DNA of 64,000 bases from contig CBDETN010000028.1 of the NCBI GenBank assembly GCA_965242915.1, forward strand, positions 1 through 64,000, given 5' to 3'. Within the stretch, counting starts at the first letter, position 1; the number at the start of each line of letters is the position of its first letter. A model generated the notes under the pieces. The model was not told the origin of the DNA. It saw nothing but the letters and a program-made list of their open reading frames with translations, and made no database searches. The stretch comes from CAJXII01 sp965242915 (GTDB lineage: Bacteria > Campylobacterota > Campylobacteria > Campylobacterales > Arcobacteraceae). Below, one piece after another: positions 21,679 through 30,385 of the stretch. Position numbers and translations under genes: made by a program.

Positions 21679-23003
21679 ATACCCCAAGAAGACAAGACAA
21701 CTTTTTCTAAATCCTTATTCTCTTTTTCACCTGTTACCTTATGCCACAATTTCAACTAATTTATCATAATCCTTATTATTAATTTTTAAACTATCATAAT
21801 AAAAACTCATTGGTTTTTTATAATTTAAAGTTTGATGAAATCTTTTATGATTATAAAAATCAATATAATCTTTCACATCAGTTTTTAACTCTTTAATTGT
21901 GTTATATTCATTTAGATAAATTCTTTCAACTTTTGCACTTCGCCAGAATCTCTCTATACAAATATTATCAGTAGCTCTACCTTTACCATCCATTGAGATA
22001 ATGATGCCATTATCTTTTAAAGTCTGTGTATGGATATGACTTGTGTATTGACTGCCTTGATCTGTATTAAATATTTCAGGTTTACCATATAGCGATAATG
22101 CTTCATTTAGAACATCCATTGTTAAAGCTGAATCCATAGTGTTGGATATTTTCCAAGATAGTACAGCTTTAGAATACCAATCAATTATAGCTGCTAAATA
22201 AACCATGCCGCCATTAATCTTGATATATGTTATATCCGTACTCCATACTTGATTTGCTTTTACTATGTCAACTCCTCTAAGCTTGTAAGAGTATTTTTTA
22301 TGTTGCTTATCTGGTATTGATAGATTTATTGGTTTAACTGCTAATATTGGCTTTAAACCCATCTATTGTCTATATTTATAAACAGTATTCAAACTTATAT
22401 TGTATCCATCTTCTAAAAGTTGCTGATGAACTTTTAAAGCTCCATATATTGGTATTTGCTCATAAATATCATTTATCTTATCTTTGAGTGATATTTTATG
22501 CTTATTTTCTATAGGCTTATAATATAAGCTGCTTGGATTTAATTTTATAAGTTTACATTGAGTTGATACTGAAATATATGTTAGCTTAGACTCTATCAAC
22601 TCTTTTTTATTAGATAAGTCCAAGCTTTGTAGCTTTTCCTCAAGCCATTCCTTTTCAACTGTCATTTTACCTACTATCTTTGCATAATCATCTATTTTAG
22701 ATTGTAATTTTAAGTTTTCGTCTTTATATTCTTTGATAGCCTTTACAGGCTCCATTGCCAACTCTGCATTATCCAAAAATATCTTCTTCCAATTTTGGAT
22801 ATTTTTAGGTGTTATATTATTTTTACTTGCTATCTCATTTAAAGTCTTTTCACCTTTTAAAACTTCTAAAACAATTTTTGTTTTAAATTTTGCTGTAAAT
22901 ATTCTTCTTTTTGTACTCATTTTTTACCCCTATTAAATATTTTATTATTTTAACTTTTTAGGAATAAGAATCTTATTTTTTCGTTCTTATTTTCTTGGGG
23001 TAT
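21679..23003. mobile_element. IS3-family element, copy A
   Basis: Ends ATACCCCAAGAAGAC.. at 21679 and its inverted counterpart ..TTTTCTTGGGGTAT at 23003 flank a 1,325-bp element; TATA on both sides is a possible 4-bp target duplication. It carries a transposase on the minus strand and cuts a short reading frame at 23084. Confidence 0.8.
21739..22920 (-). pseudogene. IS3-family transposase with an internal amber codon
   Basis: A helix-turn-helix and coiled-coil N-terminus (MSTKRRIFTAKFKTKIVLEVL) is followed by an rve core with catalytic residues in STDITYIK, NTDQGSQYTS and ICIERFWRSAKVE. At 22363-22365 a TAG falls between KYRQ and MGLKPI in the same frame, where homologues read through. Total 393 codons. 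It may be a nonsense mutation or, less likely, a re-initiation arrangement since ATG follows at once. Confidence 0.8.
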
Positions 23004-23084
23004 TATATTTATTATTTTATAATATTCTTGTATATTTAAATCTGACAATATCTCTGAATTATTTATTTCAATTAAATCATACAT
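23004..23084 (-). pseudogene. Truncated reading frame cut by IS3
   Basis: AAGGAGATAAAATATA precedes ATG at 23084, a strong ribosome binding site, and the frame reads MYDLIEINNSEILSDLNIQE before the IS3 end. Rejoining the flanks across the IS gives a stop after about 28 codons, so the original gene is uncertain. Confidence 0.3.
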
Positions 23085-23117
23085 TATATTTTATCTCCTT
23101 TATAAATGTAGTAATTT

Positions 23118-24353
23118 TTACCCTCTTATCTGTCCATTACCATAAATCTTAAATTTATAAGTAGTAAGTTCATTTATCCCCATTGGTCCTCTTGCGTGAA
23201 GTTTATTTGTACTAATTCCAACCTCCGCACCAAATCCAAATTCTCCGCCATCTGTAAATTGTGTACTCGCATTTAGATATACACAAGCCGAATCAATATT
23301 ATTTAAAAATTCTTCTGCATTTGTATAGTTTTCTGTGATAATTGCGTCACTGTGTCCTGAACCGTATATAGAGATGTGTTTAATCGCTTCATTTACATCT
23401 TTTACAATTTTAATTGATAGGATATTATCTAAATATTCAGTATCAAAATCTTCAGTAGTTGCAAGTGTTACATCGATTACTTTTTGAGTATTTTTACAAC
23501 CTCTAAGTTCTGTATCAAATTTTGCAAACTCTTTTTTAAACATTGGTAAAATTTCTTCTGCGATATTTTCATGTACCAGCATAGTTTCCATAGCACCACA
23601 AATACCAACTCTTCTACACTTTGCATTTAAACATACATCTAAAGCTTTTTGAATATTTGCATCACAATCTATATATGTATGACAAAGTCCTTTATCATGT
23701 TTTACTACCGGAACAGTTGCATTTTTACTTACAAATGAGATTAGTGCTTCACCGCCTCTAGGTATTATTAAATCTACAAATTTATCTTGTTTTATTAAAT
23801 TTGCCACACCTTCTCTTGAGCTGTCCGGTAAAAGTGAAATGGCAGATATTGGTAAATTATTTGCAACCAATACTTCTTGTAAAATTTTAGCAATAGCTTT
23901 ATTTGAAAATTCTGCTTCTTTTCCACCTTTTAAAATACAGATATTTCCACTTTTAAAACAAAGTGCCGCTGTATCACTTGTAACATTTGGACGACTTTCA
24001 TAAATGATACCAATCACGCCAATTGGTACAGAAGTTTTTTGGATATTCATACCATTTTCAACAACCCAGCCATCTAGCGTTCGACCTATTGGTTCTTTTA
24101 AAGAAGCTATCTCTTTAATAGCTGTTGCCATTGCTTGTACTCTTTGTTCATTTAATAAAAGTCTATCCATTAAAGCTGAACTTAGATTATTTATCTCTCC
24201 AGCTTTCATATCTTTTGTATTTTCTTCTATAATAAAGTTTTGATTTGATATTAAAGCATCTGCCATATCCTTTAAAACTTTATTTTTAACAGCACCACGC
24301 AAATTTGCAATAACACCACTTGCATTTTTTGCGTCTTCTAAAAAATTTTGCAT
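23118..24353 (-). CDS. proA: Gamma-glutamyl phosphate reductase
   Basis: Second step of proline synthesis: NADPH reduction of gamma-glutamyl phosphate to the semialdehyde in the cytosol. 411 residues, normal. The active-site cysteine is in RRVGICGAMETMLVH; the cofactor region includes VIYESRPNVTSDTAALCFKSGN and ILKGGKEAEFSNKA. The C-terminus has QFTDGGEFGFGAEVGISTNKLHARGPMG, typical of ProA. It stands alone, with a divergent accessory gene upstream. Confidence 0.95.
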   Translation of the reverse strand: MQNFLEDAKNASGVIANLRGAVKNKVLKDMADALISNQNFIIEENTKDMKAGEINNLSSALMDRLLLNEQRVQAMATAIKEIASLKEPIGRTLDGWVVENGMNIQKTSVPIGVIGIIYESRPNVTSDTAALCFKSGNICILKGGKEAEFSNKAIAKILQEVLVANNLPISAISLLPDSSREGVANLIKQDKFVDLIIPRGGEALISFVSKNATVPVVKHDKGLCHTYIDCDANIQKALDVCLNAKCRRVGICGAMETMLVHENIAEEILPMFKKEFAKFDTELRGCKNTQKVIDVTLATTEDFDTEYLDNILSIKIVKDVNEAIKHISIYGSGHSDAIITENYTNAEEFLNNIDSACVYLNASTQFTDGGEFGFGAEVGISTNKLHARGPMGINELTTYKFKIYGNGQIRG

Positions 24354-24482
24354 TGTAAAAATCCTTTGTTTATATAGCGTGAATTATACTATACTATAAT
24401 ATTGATTAAGTGCTTATGTCACTTACTTAATCACTATTTTGCAAACCTAAAATTTTCACACCATAGTTAGTCTAATTTCTTA

Positions 24483-24510
24483 AAAATATTACAAATTGAC
24501 ATACTTTTAA
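24483..24510 (+). promoter_or_regulatory. TTGACATACTTTT motif, copy 2
   Basis: AAATATTACAAATTGACATACTTTT ends 25 bases before the ORF6N start. 28 of about 30 bases agree with the site at 2011-2036. No -10 box follows at proper spacing, so it looks more like an operator between promoter and ribosome binding site than a -35 box. Confidence 0.5.
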
Positions 24511-24532
24511 TAAAAATAGTAGGAGTATTAAA

Positions 24533-25081
24533 ATGGAACTTATGTTAAGTGAAATAGAAACAAAAATATATGAAATTAAAAGTGTAAAAGTGATGCTTGA
24601 TAGTGATTTAGCAGAGCTTTATCAAGTTGAAACAAAAAGAATAAATGAAGCAGTTAAAAATAATCTTGATAAATTTCCTCAAGAATTTTATTTTGAACTA
24701 TCTAATGATGAAGTAGAAACCTTAAGGTCGAAAAATTCGACCTTTAAAGAAAGCTTAAAGGGTAGAAAATATTTGCCCAAAGTATTTACAGAAGAAGGTG
24801 TGTATATGTTAGCAACCATACTTAAAAGTAAGGTTGCTACAGATCTTACATTGCATATAATAAAAACTTTTAGTAAAATCAGAGAGTTTAGTTTAAACTA
24901 TAAAGATATAGTAATAGAACTAAAAAATATGCAAAATGATATAAAATTAAATAAAGAAAATATATCGCAGAATTCACAATATGTAAAACAAGCTTTTGAG
25001 TTATTATCACAAATATTAGAGGATACAGCAAATAAAGATAAAAATTTAATAGGTTTTAGACCGCACGAAGAAAGCTCTTAA
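24533..25081 (+). CDS. ORF6N-domain protein
   Basis: 182 residues. The N-terminal part, IKSVKVMLDSDLAELYQVETKRINEAVKNN followed by FPQEFYFELS, is the ORF6N domain, a DNA-binding module known from phage and plasmid regulators. A helical C-terminus follows (IVIELKNMQNDIKLNKENISQN). The start at 24533 has TAGGAG upstream. It is bounded by a strong terminator and carries the shared TGACATACTTTT motif in its leader, which suggests controlled expression. Function is not established for the stand-alone chromosomal versions. Confidence 0.8.
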   Translation: MELMLSEIETKIYEIKSVKVMLDSDLAELYQVETKRINEAVKNNLDKFPQEFYFELSNDEVETLRSKNSTFKESLKGRKYLPKVFTEEGVYMLATILKSKVATDLTLHIIKTFSKIREFSLNYKDIVIELKNMQNDIKLNKENISQNSQYVKQAFELLSQILEDTANKDKNLIGFRPHEESS

Positions 25082-25095
25082 TTTATAAAATCCAT

Positions 25096-25129
25096 AAAAA
25101 AAAGGAGGTAAATAAATACCTCCCTTTTT
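25096..25129 (+). terminator. Rho-independent terminator of the ORF6N gene
   Basis: Stem GGAGGTA / TACCTCC (25104-25110 with 25117-25123), preceded by an A run and followed by CTTTTT. Confidence 0.85.
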
Positions 25130-25240
25130 AACATCAGTTAAAAGATTGTTGCAGCTTAATTATTTCTTAAGTTTGATTTATTATGGCTATATGTCTAATT
25201 TTAATATAATGCAATTAAACTAAAATATGGAATAAAATTT

Positions 25241-25546
25241 ATGGATTAAATAGCGATACTACAACATCACAATTTAAAAGTCACTCCTCAAAGATTGGAA
25301 ATAGTGGATATATTATATAAATATTGATGATTTATATAAAGCATTGCAAAGTAAATTTCCATCACTCTCTCTTGCTACTATATAAAAAAAGAACATTCAC
25401 ATGTAGTTTGTTCAAAATGTGATGCAATTATGGATATAGACTTGGACACATCAAATATATTAAACCAAGCAAAAGAGATTAGTCATTATACTTTAGATAA
25501 AAGTTCAATAATATTTAATGGTCTTTGTCCTAAGTGTTTAGACTAG
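25241..25546 (+). pseudogene. Fur/PerR-family metalloregulator, decayed
   Basis: Pieces of a ferric-uptake-type repressor: ATG at 25241, in-frame TAA two codons later, then LQHHNLKVTPQRLEIVDILYKY (HTH region), a frameshift, IDDLYKALQSKFPSLSLATI, a missing section of roughly 25 codons, then KKEHSHVVCSKCDAIMDIDLD with the C-x2-C zinc site and NGLCPKCLD at the end. Several independent lesions, including a deletion, make this a real pseudogene rather than a sequencing artefact. It ends one base before the convergent yceI gene. Confidence 0.85.
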
Positions 25547-26107
25547 TTAGTCTACCTTTTTAGCTTCAATATCAACAGTAATTCTTACTTTTTCACCCAA
25601 TACAAAAAATCCAGAATCTAAAGTTTTATTCCAAGTGATACCAAAATCTTTTCTTTTGATTTTACCCTCTAGAGAAAAACCTAATTTTGTATTTCCCCAC
25701 GGATCTTTTATAACACCATTATTTTCATAATCAAAAACTACTTTTTTTGTAATCCCTTTTATTGTTAAATTTGCTATTAATTCATCACCAGATATTGATA
25801 AAAGTTCAAAAGTTATACTAGGAAATTTTTCTACATCAAAAAAATCATTTGATTGTAAGTGTTTATCTCTTTTTTCATTTTGTGTATTGATAGACTTCAC
25901 AGAAATATCACCTTGAAGTTTTGTCAATTTTTTAGTCTTTTCATCATATTCAATCACTGCATCAAATTTATCAAAAGTACCATATACATTAGTTATAGCT
26001 AAATGTTTGATTTTAAACCCAATTTTTGAATGACTTAAATCAACTTTATATGTTGAAGCGAAAACTACTGAACTTACTAATAACCATGCTAATATTATTT
26101 TTTTCAT
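25547..26107 (-). CDS. YceI-family periplasmic protein
   Basis: 186 residues with a signal peptide (MKKIILAWLLVSSVVFAS). The mature part is the YceI lipocalin-like barrel: YKVDLSHSKIGFKIKHLAITNVYGTFDKFDA.. , DFFDVEKFPSITFE and KRKDFGITWNKTLDSGFFVLGEKVRI. The family binds isoprenoid-like lipids in the periplasm. The Fur-family pseudogene points at its 3' end. Confidence 0.88.
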   Translation of the reverse strand: MKKIILAWLLVSSVVFASTYKVDLSHSKIGFKIKHLAITNVYGTFDKFDAVIEYDEKTKKLTKLQGDISVKSINTQNEKRDKHLQSNDFFDVEKFPSITFELLSISGDELIANLTIKGITKKVVFDYENNGVIKDPWGNTKLGFSLEGKIKRKDFGITWNKTLDSGFFVLGEKVRITVDIEAKKVD

Positions 26108-26362
26108 AATATCTCCTTTTTTGTTTACATATAAAAATTATAGTTAATATAGATTAATCAAATATTAATAAGTTTATATAATTAACTGATGTTACTATAA
26201 TTTAAATTATAGTATTTAATAAAGCTGTTACAATTTAGACTAAAAACATACTATTTTACTTACTACAAATATCACTCAACAAAGACACCGTATCACAAAC
26301 ACTTGGACACTTACAAATTTGAAATATTCTCTAACAACATTTTAGCATAAAGTGTCCAAGTG

Positions 26363-27103
26363 TTAATTTATTTTTGACATAATTTTTCTCATTGATGTAC
26401 CTTTTAGTTCAACTCTATGTGAAGAATGTACAATCCTATCTAATATTGCATCAGCAACAGTATCATTATTTAAATAATCATACCACTGTGATACAGGAAG
26501 TTGAGAGGTGAGAATTATTGATGATAAGTCAACTCTACTTTCTATAATTTCTAATAAATTTGTAGCATCATCAGCTGATAATGGATTTATTCCAAAGTCA
26601 TCTAAAATAAGAATACTATATTTGCTAAGTTTTCGTAAGAAATTTGTATATGTTCCATCTGCTCTTGCGATTGATATATCTTCAAGTATTGTAGGAACTC
26701 TAATATAATAAGCTTTAAATCCATCCATGATAGAACGATTAGCTAGTGCTTGTGCGAGATAAGATTTACCAGTTCCTGTTTTACCTGTAATGATAATATT
26801 TTGATAATTTCTTATAAAGTCCATATTTGCTAATCCTAAAATTTGTTCTTTATTTAAACCTCTTGTTTGCTTATAAACTAAATCTTCTAAAGTTGCTTGC
26901 TTATCTTTTATTTTTGATATATTAAAATTAAGTTTAATCCTTCTGTTGTGCTGATGTATCTCTTGGGCTTCAAGTAGGTTGTAGAGTTTCTCATTAAATG
27001 ATAATTTATCATAATTTCTATCTTCAATTTGTCGTAAGTATGCTGTTTTAAAGCCTTCTAATTTTAATTCACTCATTTTATTTGTTACTGTTTCTTGGTT
27101 CAT
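26363..27103 (-). CDS. istB: IstB-like transposition ATPase (IS21 copy B)
   Basis: 246 residues, same protein as copy A, with Walker A GKTGTGKSYLAQAL and Walker B ILILDDFG. Intact, so it could serve as a helper for either copy if an active IstA is present elsewhere. Confidence 0.9.
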   Translation of the reverse strand: MNQETVTNKMSELKLEGFKTAYLRQIEDRNYDKLSFNEKLYNLLEAQEIHQHNRRIKLNFNISKIKDKQATLEDLVYKQTRGLNKEQILGLANMDFIRNYQNIIITGKTGTGKSYLAQALANRSIMDGFKAYYIRVPTILEDISIARADGTYTNFLRKLSKYSILILDDFGINPLSADDATNLLEIIESRVDLSSIILTSQLPVSQWYDYLNNDTVADAILDRIVHSSHRVELKGTSMRKIMSKIN

Positions 27104-27118
27104 TTTTTTCTATCCTTT

Positions 27119-28655
27119 TTATTTATATTCTGTATTACCACGAATATTACTGTGGTTATTTTGTGCTATATTTATAATATTATTAGCAGGCTTTTTATAA
27201 TAAAGCTTTTTTGATAATATTGATTTTATAGATGCAACTGTAGTGGCATTAATACTCATTGCATATCCTAAAGCTAAATCAACTTCATATTTTTCATATT
27301 GTTTTGCCAATGAAAGAATGGCATTTAGTTTTCTGTATGCATATGATGGAAATTGCTCTTGTTCTAATTTCATCTTTGTAAACTCTACAGTTTGAACCCC
27401 TATACTTTTTGCCCAGTTTAAATATCTTCCAGGATTAAACTTCGCATCTTGATATTGATGATTTTCAGGTTGGTGCTCTTTAATAGTTGAATATTCACTA
27501 TCATAATATCTTGGATGTGTGGCAATTAGCTTTGATTTATAATAAATCTCAACTGTAGATGTTGAGTATCTTACCTCTACTTTTTCTCCTAAATATTTAA
27601 ATGGTACTGAGTATCTAGCACTTTGAAGCTCTATATGATAATCTATATTTACAGTTGCTATTTTAAACTCTTTATAAATATATTGATTAGCTGCTAGTGG
27701 TTGCAAGTATGGTTCATCTAACTCTTTAAATAAAGTATCTCTACTTTTCTTTAATCGTTTCATAACCTTAGAGTTATAAATATCAAGCAATGGAGATATA
27801 GCATCATTAAGTTCTTCAACATCAAAGAATTTTCTATGCCGAAGAACGGCTAATATCCATCTTTGAATTGCTTGAACTCCTTGTTCTGCTTTTGCTTTAT
27901 CTTTTGGTTTATATGGTCTTGCTGGTTCAATTACACACCCATAATGATTTGCCATTGCTTTATAACTTTCATTTAAAACAATCCCATCTTTATTATTTGA
28001 AATAACTGCACTTTTTAGGTTATCTGGTACTAATATTTTAGGTACTCCTCCAAAGAAGTTAAAAGTTTGTGTGCGACTTTATAAAGTATTCTTGCTTTTG
28101 ACTAGGTGTTGCATCTACATATGTATAACCTGATGCTCCTAATACTGCTACAAATATTTGAGCTTTTGAAATAACTCCTGTTTTACTATTATAAATAGGA
28201 ACAGTAACACCACTATAATCTACAAATAATTTTTCACCATTTAAGTGTATTTGTCTCATTGATGGGTTTAATTTCTTTTTATATTTATGATAATAAGTTT
28301 TAAATTGAGTGTATCCATAACCATCAGGATTCTGCTCTTTATACTCTTGCCATAACAATAGATATGTAACACCTTTTTTACGAATTTCTTTATCAATATA
28401 TTCAACATCAGGTTTAGGTCTTAAAGATTGCCTGTGTAATATAGTTTGTTCAGGGAAAAGCATTTTATACATAATATCTTCATCATGCAATAAAAAATCT
28501 TCCAGTTTATCTGGTAATATCTCAAATCTTCTACAATATTCAGCTGCAGCAGATCTAGATACACCAAGACTCTTTGCTATTCTCCTATATGAGAAATCCA
28601 TTTGATACTTTAATTTTAGTATCTCTTTAATCTGTTTCATTAAAACTCTCCTCAT
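27119..28655 (-). pseudogene. istA: IstA-like transposase with a small frameshift (IS21 copy B)
   Basis: N-terminal piece 28655-28059 and C-terminal piece 27955-27119. The break is at about 28065, where AAAAGTTTGTG stands against AAAAGCTTTTGTG in copy A, a 2-base loss. The C-terminal piece keeps the region deleted in copy A (KKSRDTLFKELDEPYLQPLA..). The two copies are therefore broken by different lesions and together give the full sequence. Confidence 0.85.
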
Positions 28656-28823
28656 TGATACACTCCTAATATTTTTAGAAGTGTAGTTTAATATGGAGAA
28701 TATCTCAAACTTAAATTAGTTTTAATCCAGCAAATAAACTTAATTTAAACTTTCCTATCACTTTTTCAACCAAAGTGTCCAGATAAAAAGTGATACGGTG
28801 TCTTTTTGGGAGTGATTTTTGCA

Positions 28824-29207
28824 CCAAGCTTTGTAGCTTTCCCTCAAGCCATTCCTTTTCAACTGTCATTTTACCTACTATCTTTGCATAATCATCTATT
28901 TTAGATTGTAATTTTAAATTTTCATCTTTATATTCTTTGATAGCCTTTGCAGGCTCCATTGCCAACTCTGTATTATCCAAAAATATCTTCTTCCAATTTT
29001 GGATATTTTTAGGTGTTATATTATTTTTACTTGCTATCTCATTTAAAGTCTTTTCACCTTTTAAAACTTCTAAAACAATTTTTGTTTTAAATTTTGCTGT
29101 AAATATTCTTCTTTTTGTACTCATTTTTTACCCCTATTAAATATTTTATTATTTTAACTTTTTAGGAATAAGAATCTTATTTTTTCGTTCTTATTTTCTT
29201 GGGGTAT
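28824..29207 (-). pseudogene. IS3-family remnant, copy B (transposase N-terminus)
   Basis: MSTKRRIFTAKFKTKIVLEVLKG.. from 29124 matches copy A closely up to KLQSL, where IS21 copy B begins. The outer end TTTTCTTGGGGTAT is kept at 29207. The last residues of the open frame are read from the IS21 end. Confidence 0.88.
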
Positions 29208-29213
29208 TATAAA

Positions 29214-29361
29214 TTTTTATGTAAACAAATATACAAATTCACTTACTACTATTTTAAAATCTACAAAAAAAAGTGAATTAGTAAATATATTTGCTATAAA
29301 ACTAAAAAAAGTTTTAAGGGGACCAATTACAGCTTGGGCAGAAGATATTTTTACTAGATAA
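29214..29361 (+). pseudogene. 3' end of an unidentified gene, cut by IS3
   Basis: Right after the IS3 end an open frame reads NFYVNKYTNSLTTILKSTKK.. LRGPITAWAEDIFTR and stops at 29361. It has no start and looks like a coding tail; I do not recognise the family. Confidence 0.35.
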
Positions 29362-29385
29362 AAATAAAAAAATCTTTTGCATTAT

Positions 29386-29982
29386 TTAAATTAAATCTAT
29401 AAAATCACTTTTATAAATAATCACTTCTTTTGTTTGTCTGTTAAAAATAAATCTTTTATCGCCTTGTTTTATCCTATCAAGTATAATTGATTTTATTTCC
29501 ATATCACTTTTATTATTTTGTTTCATAAAAATAAAAAAATCTTTAATATCCATCATTCTAAATTCAAAATGTTCTTTTTTTTCATGAGATGAAGCAGAAT
29601 TTGATTTATCAGAAATTTGATAAATATTTCTCATCTCATTAAAAGCAGATTGTAATAAATTTATTTCACTTTGAAAAACTTCTATTATTTTATCTTGATT
29701 TTTTTCAAGTCTGTTAATTTCACTTTTATATTGTTTTTTCATCCATTTAAGTGATTTTTTTAAAAATAAAATTTGCTCATTTTTTACTATTAATAAATTA
29801 TCAAGATTATCTTTATTATTAAATATTTGTTTGGTTTTTATAACAGTATCATCAAGATAAACAAAAATTTTACCATCTGTTTTTTTTGATTTCAATTTAC
29901 CCTGTTTAATACGATAATGAACACCTTGTAAAGAAAGACCTAGTATTTGTGCAGCTTCACTACTTGATACTAATCTTTCCAC
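29386..29982 (-). CDS. Helix-turn-helix coiled-coil protein of unknown function
   Basis: 198 residues. Residues 1-45 form a MerR/excisionase-like HTH (VSSSEAAQILGLSLQGVHYRIKQGKLKSKKTDGKIFVYLDD), followed by a long coiled coil (LKKSLKWMKKQYKSEINRLEKNQDKIIEVFQSEI) and a C-terminal domain ending IFNRQTKEVIIYKSDFIDLI. It is 11 bases downstream of queF on the same strand, so it may be co-transcribed with it. DNA binding is likely; the target is unknown. Confidence 0.65.
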   Translation of the reverse strand: MERLVSSSEAAQILGLSLQGVHYRIKQGKLKSKKTDGKIFVYLDDTVIKTKQIFNNKDNLDNLLIVKNEQILFLKKSLKWMKKQYKSEINRLEKNQDKIIEVFQSEINLLQSAFNEMRNIYQISDKSNSASSHEKKEHFEFRMMDIKDFFIFMKQNNKSDMEIKSIILDRIKQGDKRFIFNRQTKEVIIYKSDFIDLI

Positions 29983-29993
29983 ATCATATCCTT

Positions 29994-30371
29994 TTAATTT
30001 TTATTACTGTCTATTTCAATTATTGTATGAACATTACCTCGAGGATTAAAATCTGCAACAATTTTTAACCATCTTGGTTTTAATCCCTCATATAAAGCAT
30101 CAAAAATCTCATTTGCACTATTCTCATGTGATATATGTCTATCTATAAAAGAATTTATATAAAGTTTTAAAGCTTTTAACTCAATAACTTTTTTATTTGG
30201 GGTATATTCTAGCTTTATATTTGCAAAATCAGGGTAACCACTTCGTGGGCACTTACACATAAATTCTGGTAACTCTATTTTAATAGTATAATTCTTTTTA
30301 TGTTCATTTGGCCAAAAATTCTCTTTACTTTTTATATCAAATGCTTTTATCTCTTTTTCACCATACTTCAT
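29994..30371 (-). CDS. queF: NADPH-dependent 7-cyano-7-deazaguanine reductase (QueF)
   Basis: Reduces preQ0 to preQ1 in queuosine tRNA modification. 125 residues, the short YkvM-like form. The thioimide-forming cysteine is in EFMCKCPRSGYPDFA, with the substrate-binding FIDRHISHENSANEIFDAL motif and the C-terminal NPRGNVHTIIEID. It sits 14 bases after gyrB, a location I associate with Arcobacter-type genomes. Confidence 0.93.
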   Translation of the reverse strand: MKYGEKEIKAFDIKSKENFWPNEHKKNYTIKIELPEFMCKCPRSGYPDFANIKLEYTPNKKVIELKALKLYINSFIDRHISHENSANEIFDALYEGLKPRWLKIVADFNPRGNVHTIIEIDSNKN

Positions 30372-30385
30372 AGATAACTTCCTAC

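Larger units (their letters stand above)
26264..28823. mobile_element. IS21-family element, copy B
   Basis: The same terminal repeats as copy A (TACAAATATCACTC at 26264, ..GAGTGATTTTTGCA at 28823), length 2,560 bp. The right flank is inside an IS3-family element, the left flank is not, and no target duplication is seen, so a deletion adjacent to the element has removed the rest of that IS3. Confidence 0.88.

Noticed and set aside
24490..24532. TTGACA as a sigma-70 -35 box before the ORF6N gene
   Set aside because: No -10 at 16-18 bases, and the same block appears in palindromic form elsewhere, so an operator is more likely.
24533..25081. Prophage, from the ORF6N and RhuM genes
   Set aside because: No integrase, capsid, tail or lysis genes anywhere in the window; both gene types also occur alone in chromosomes.
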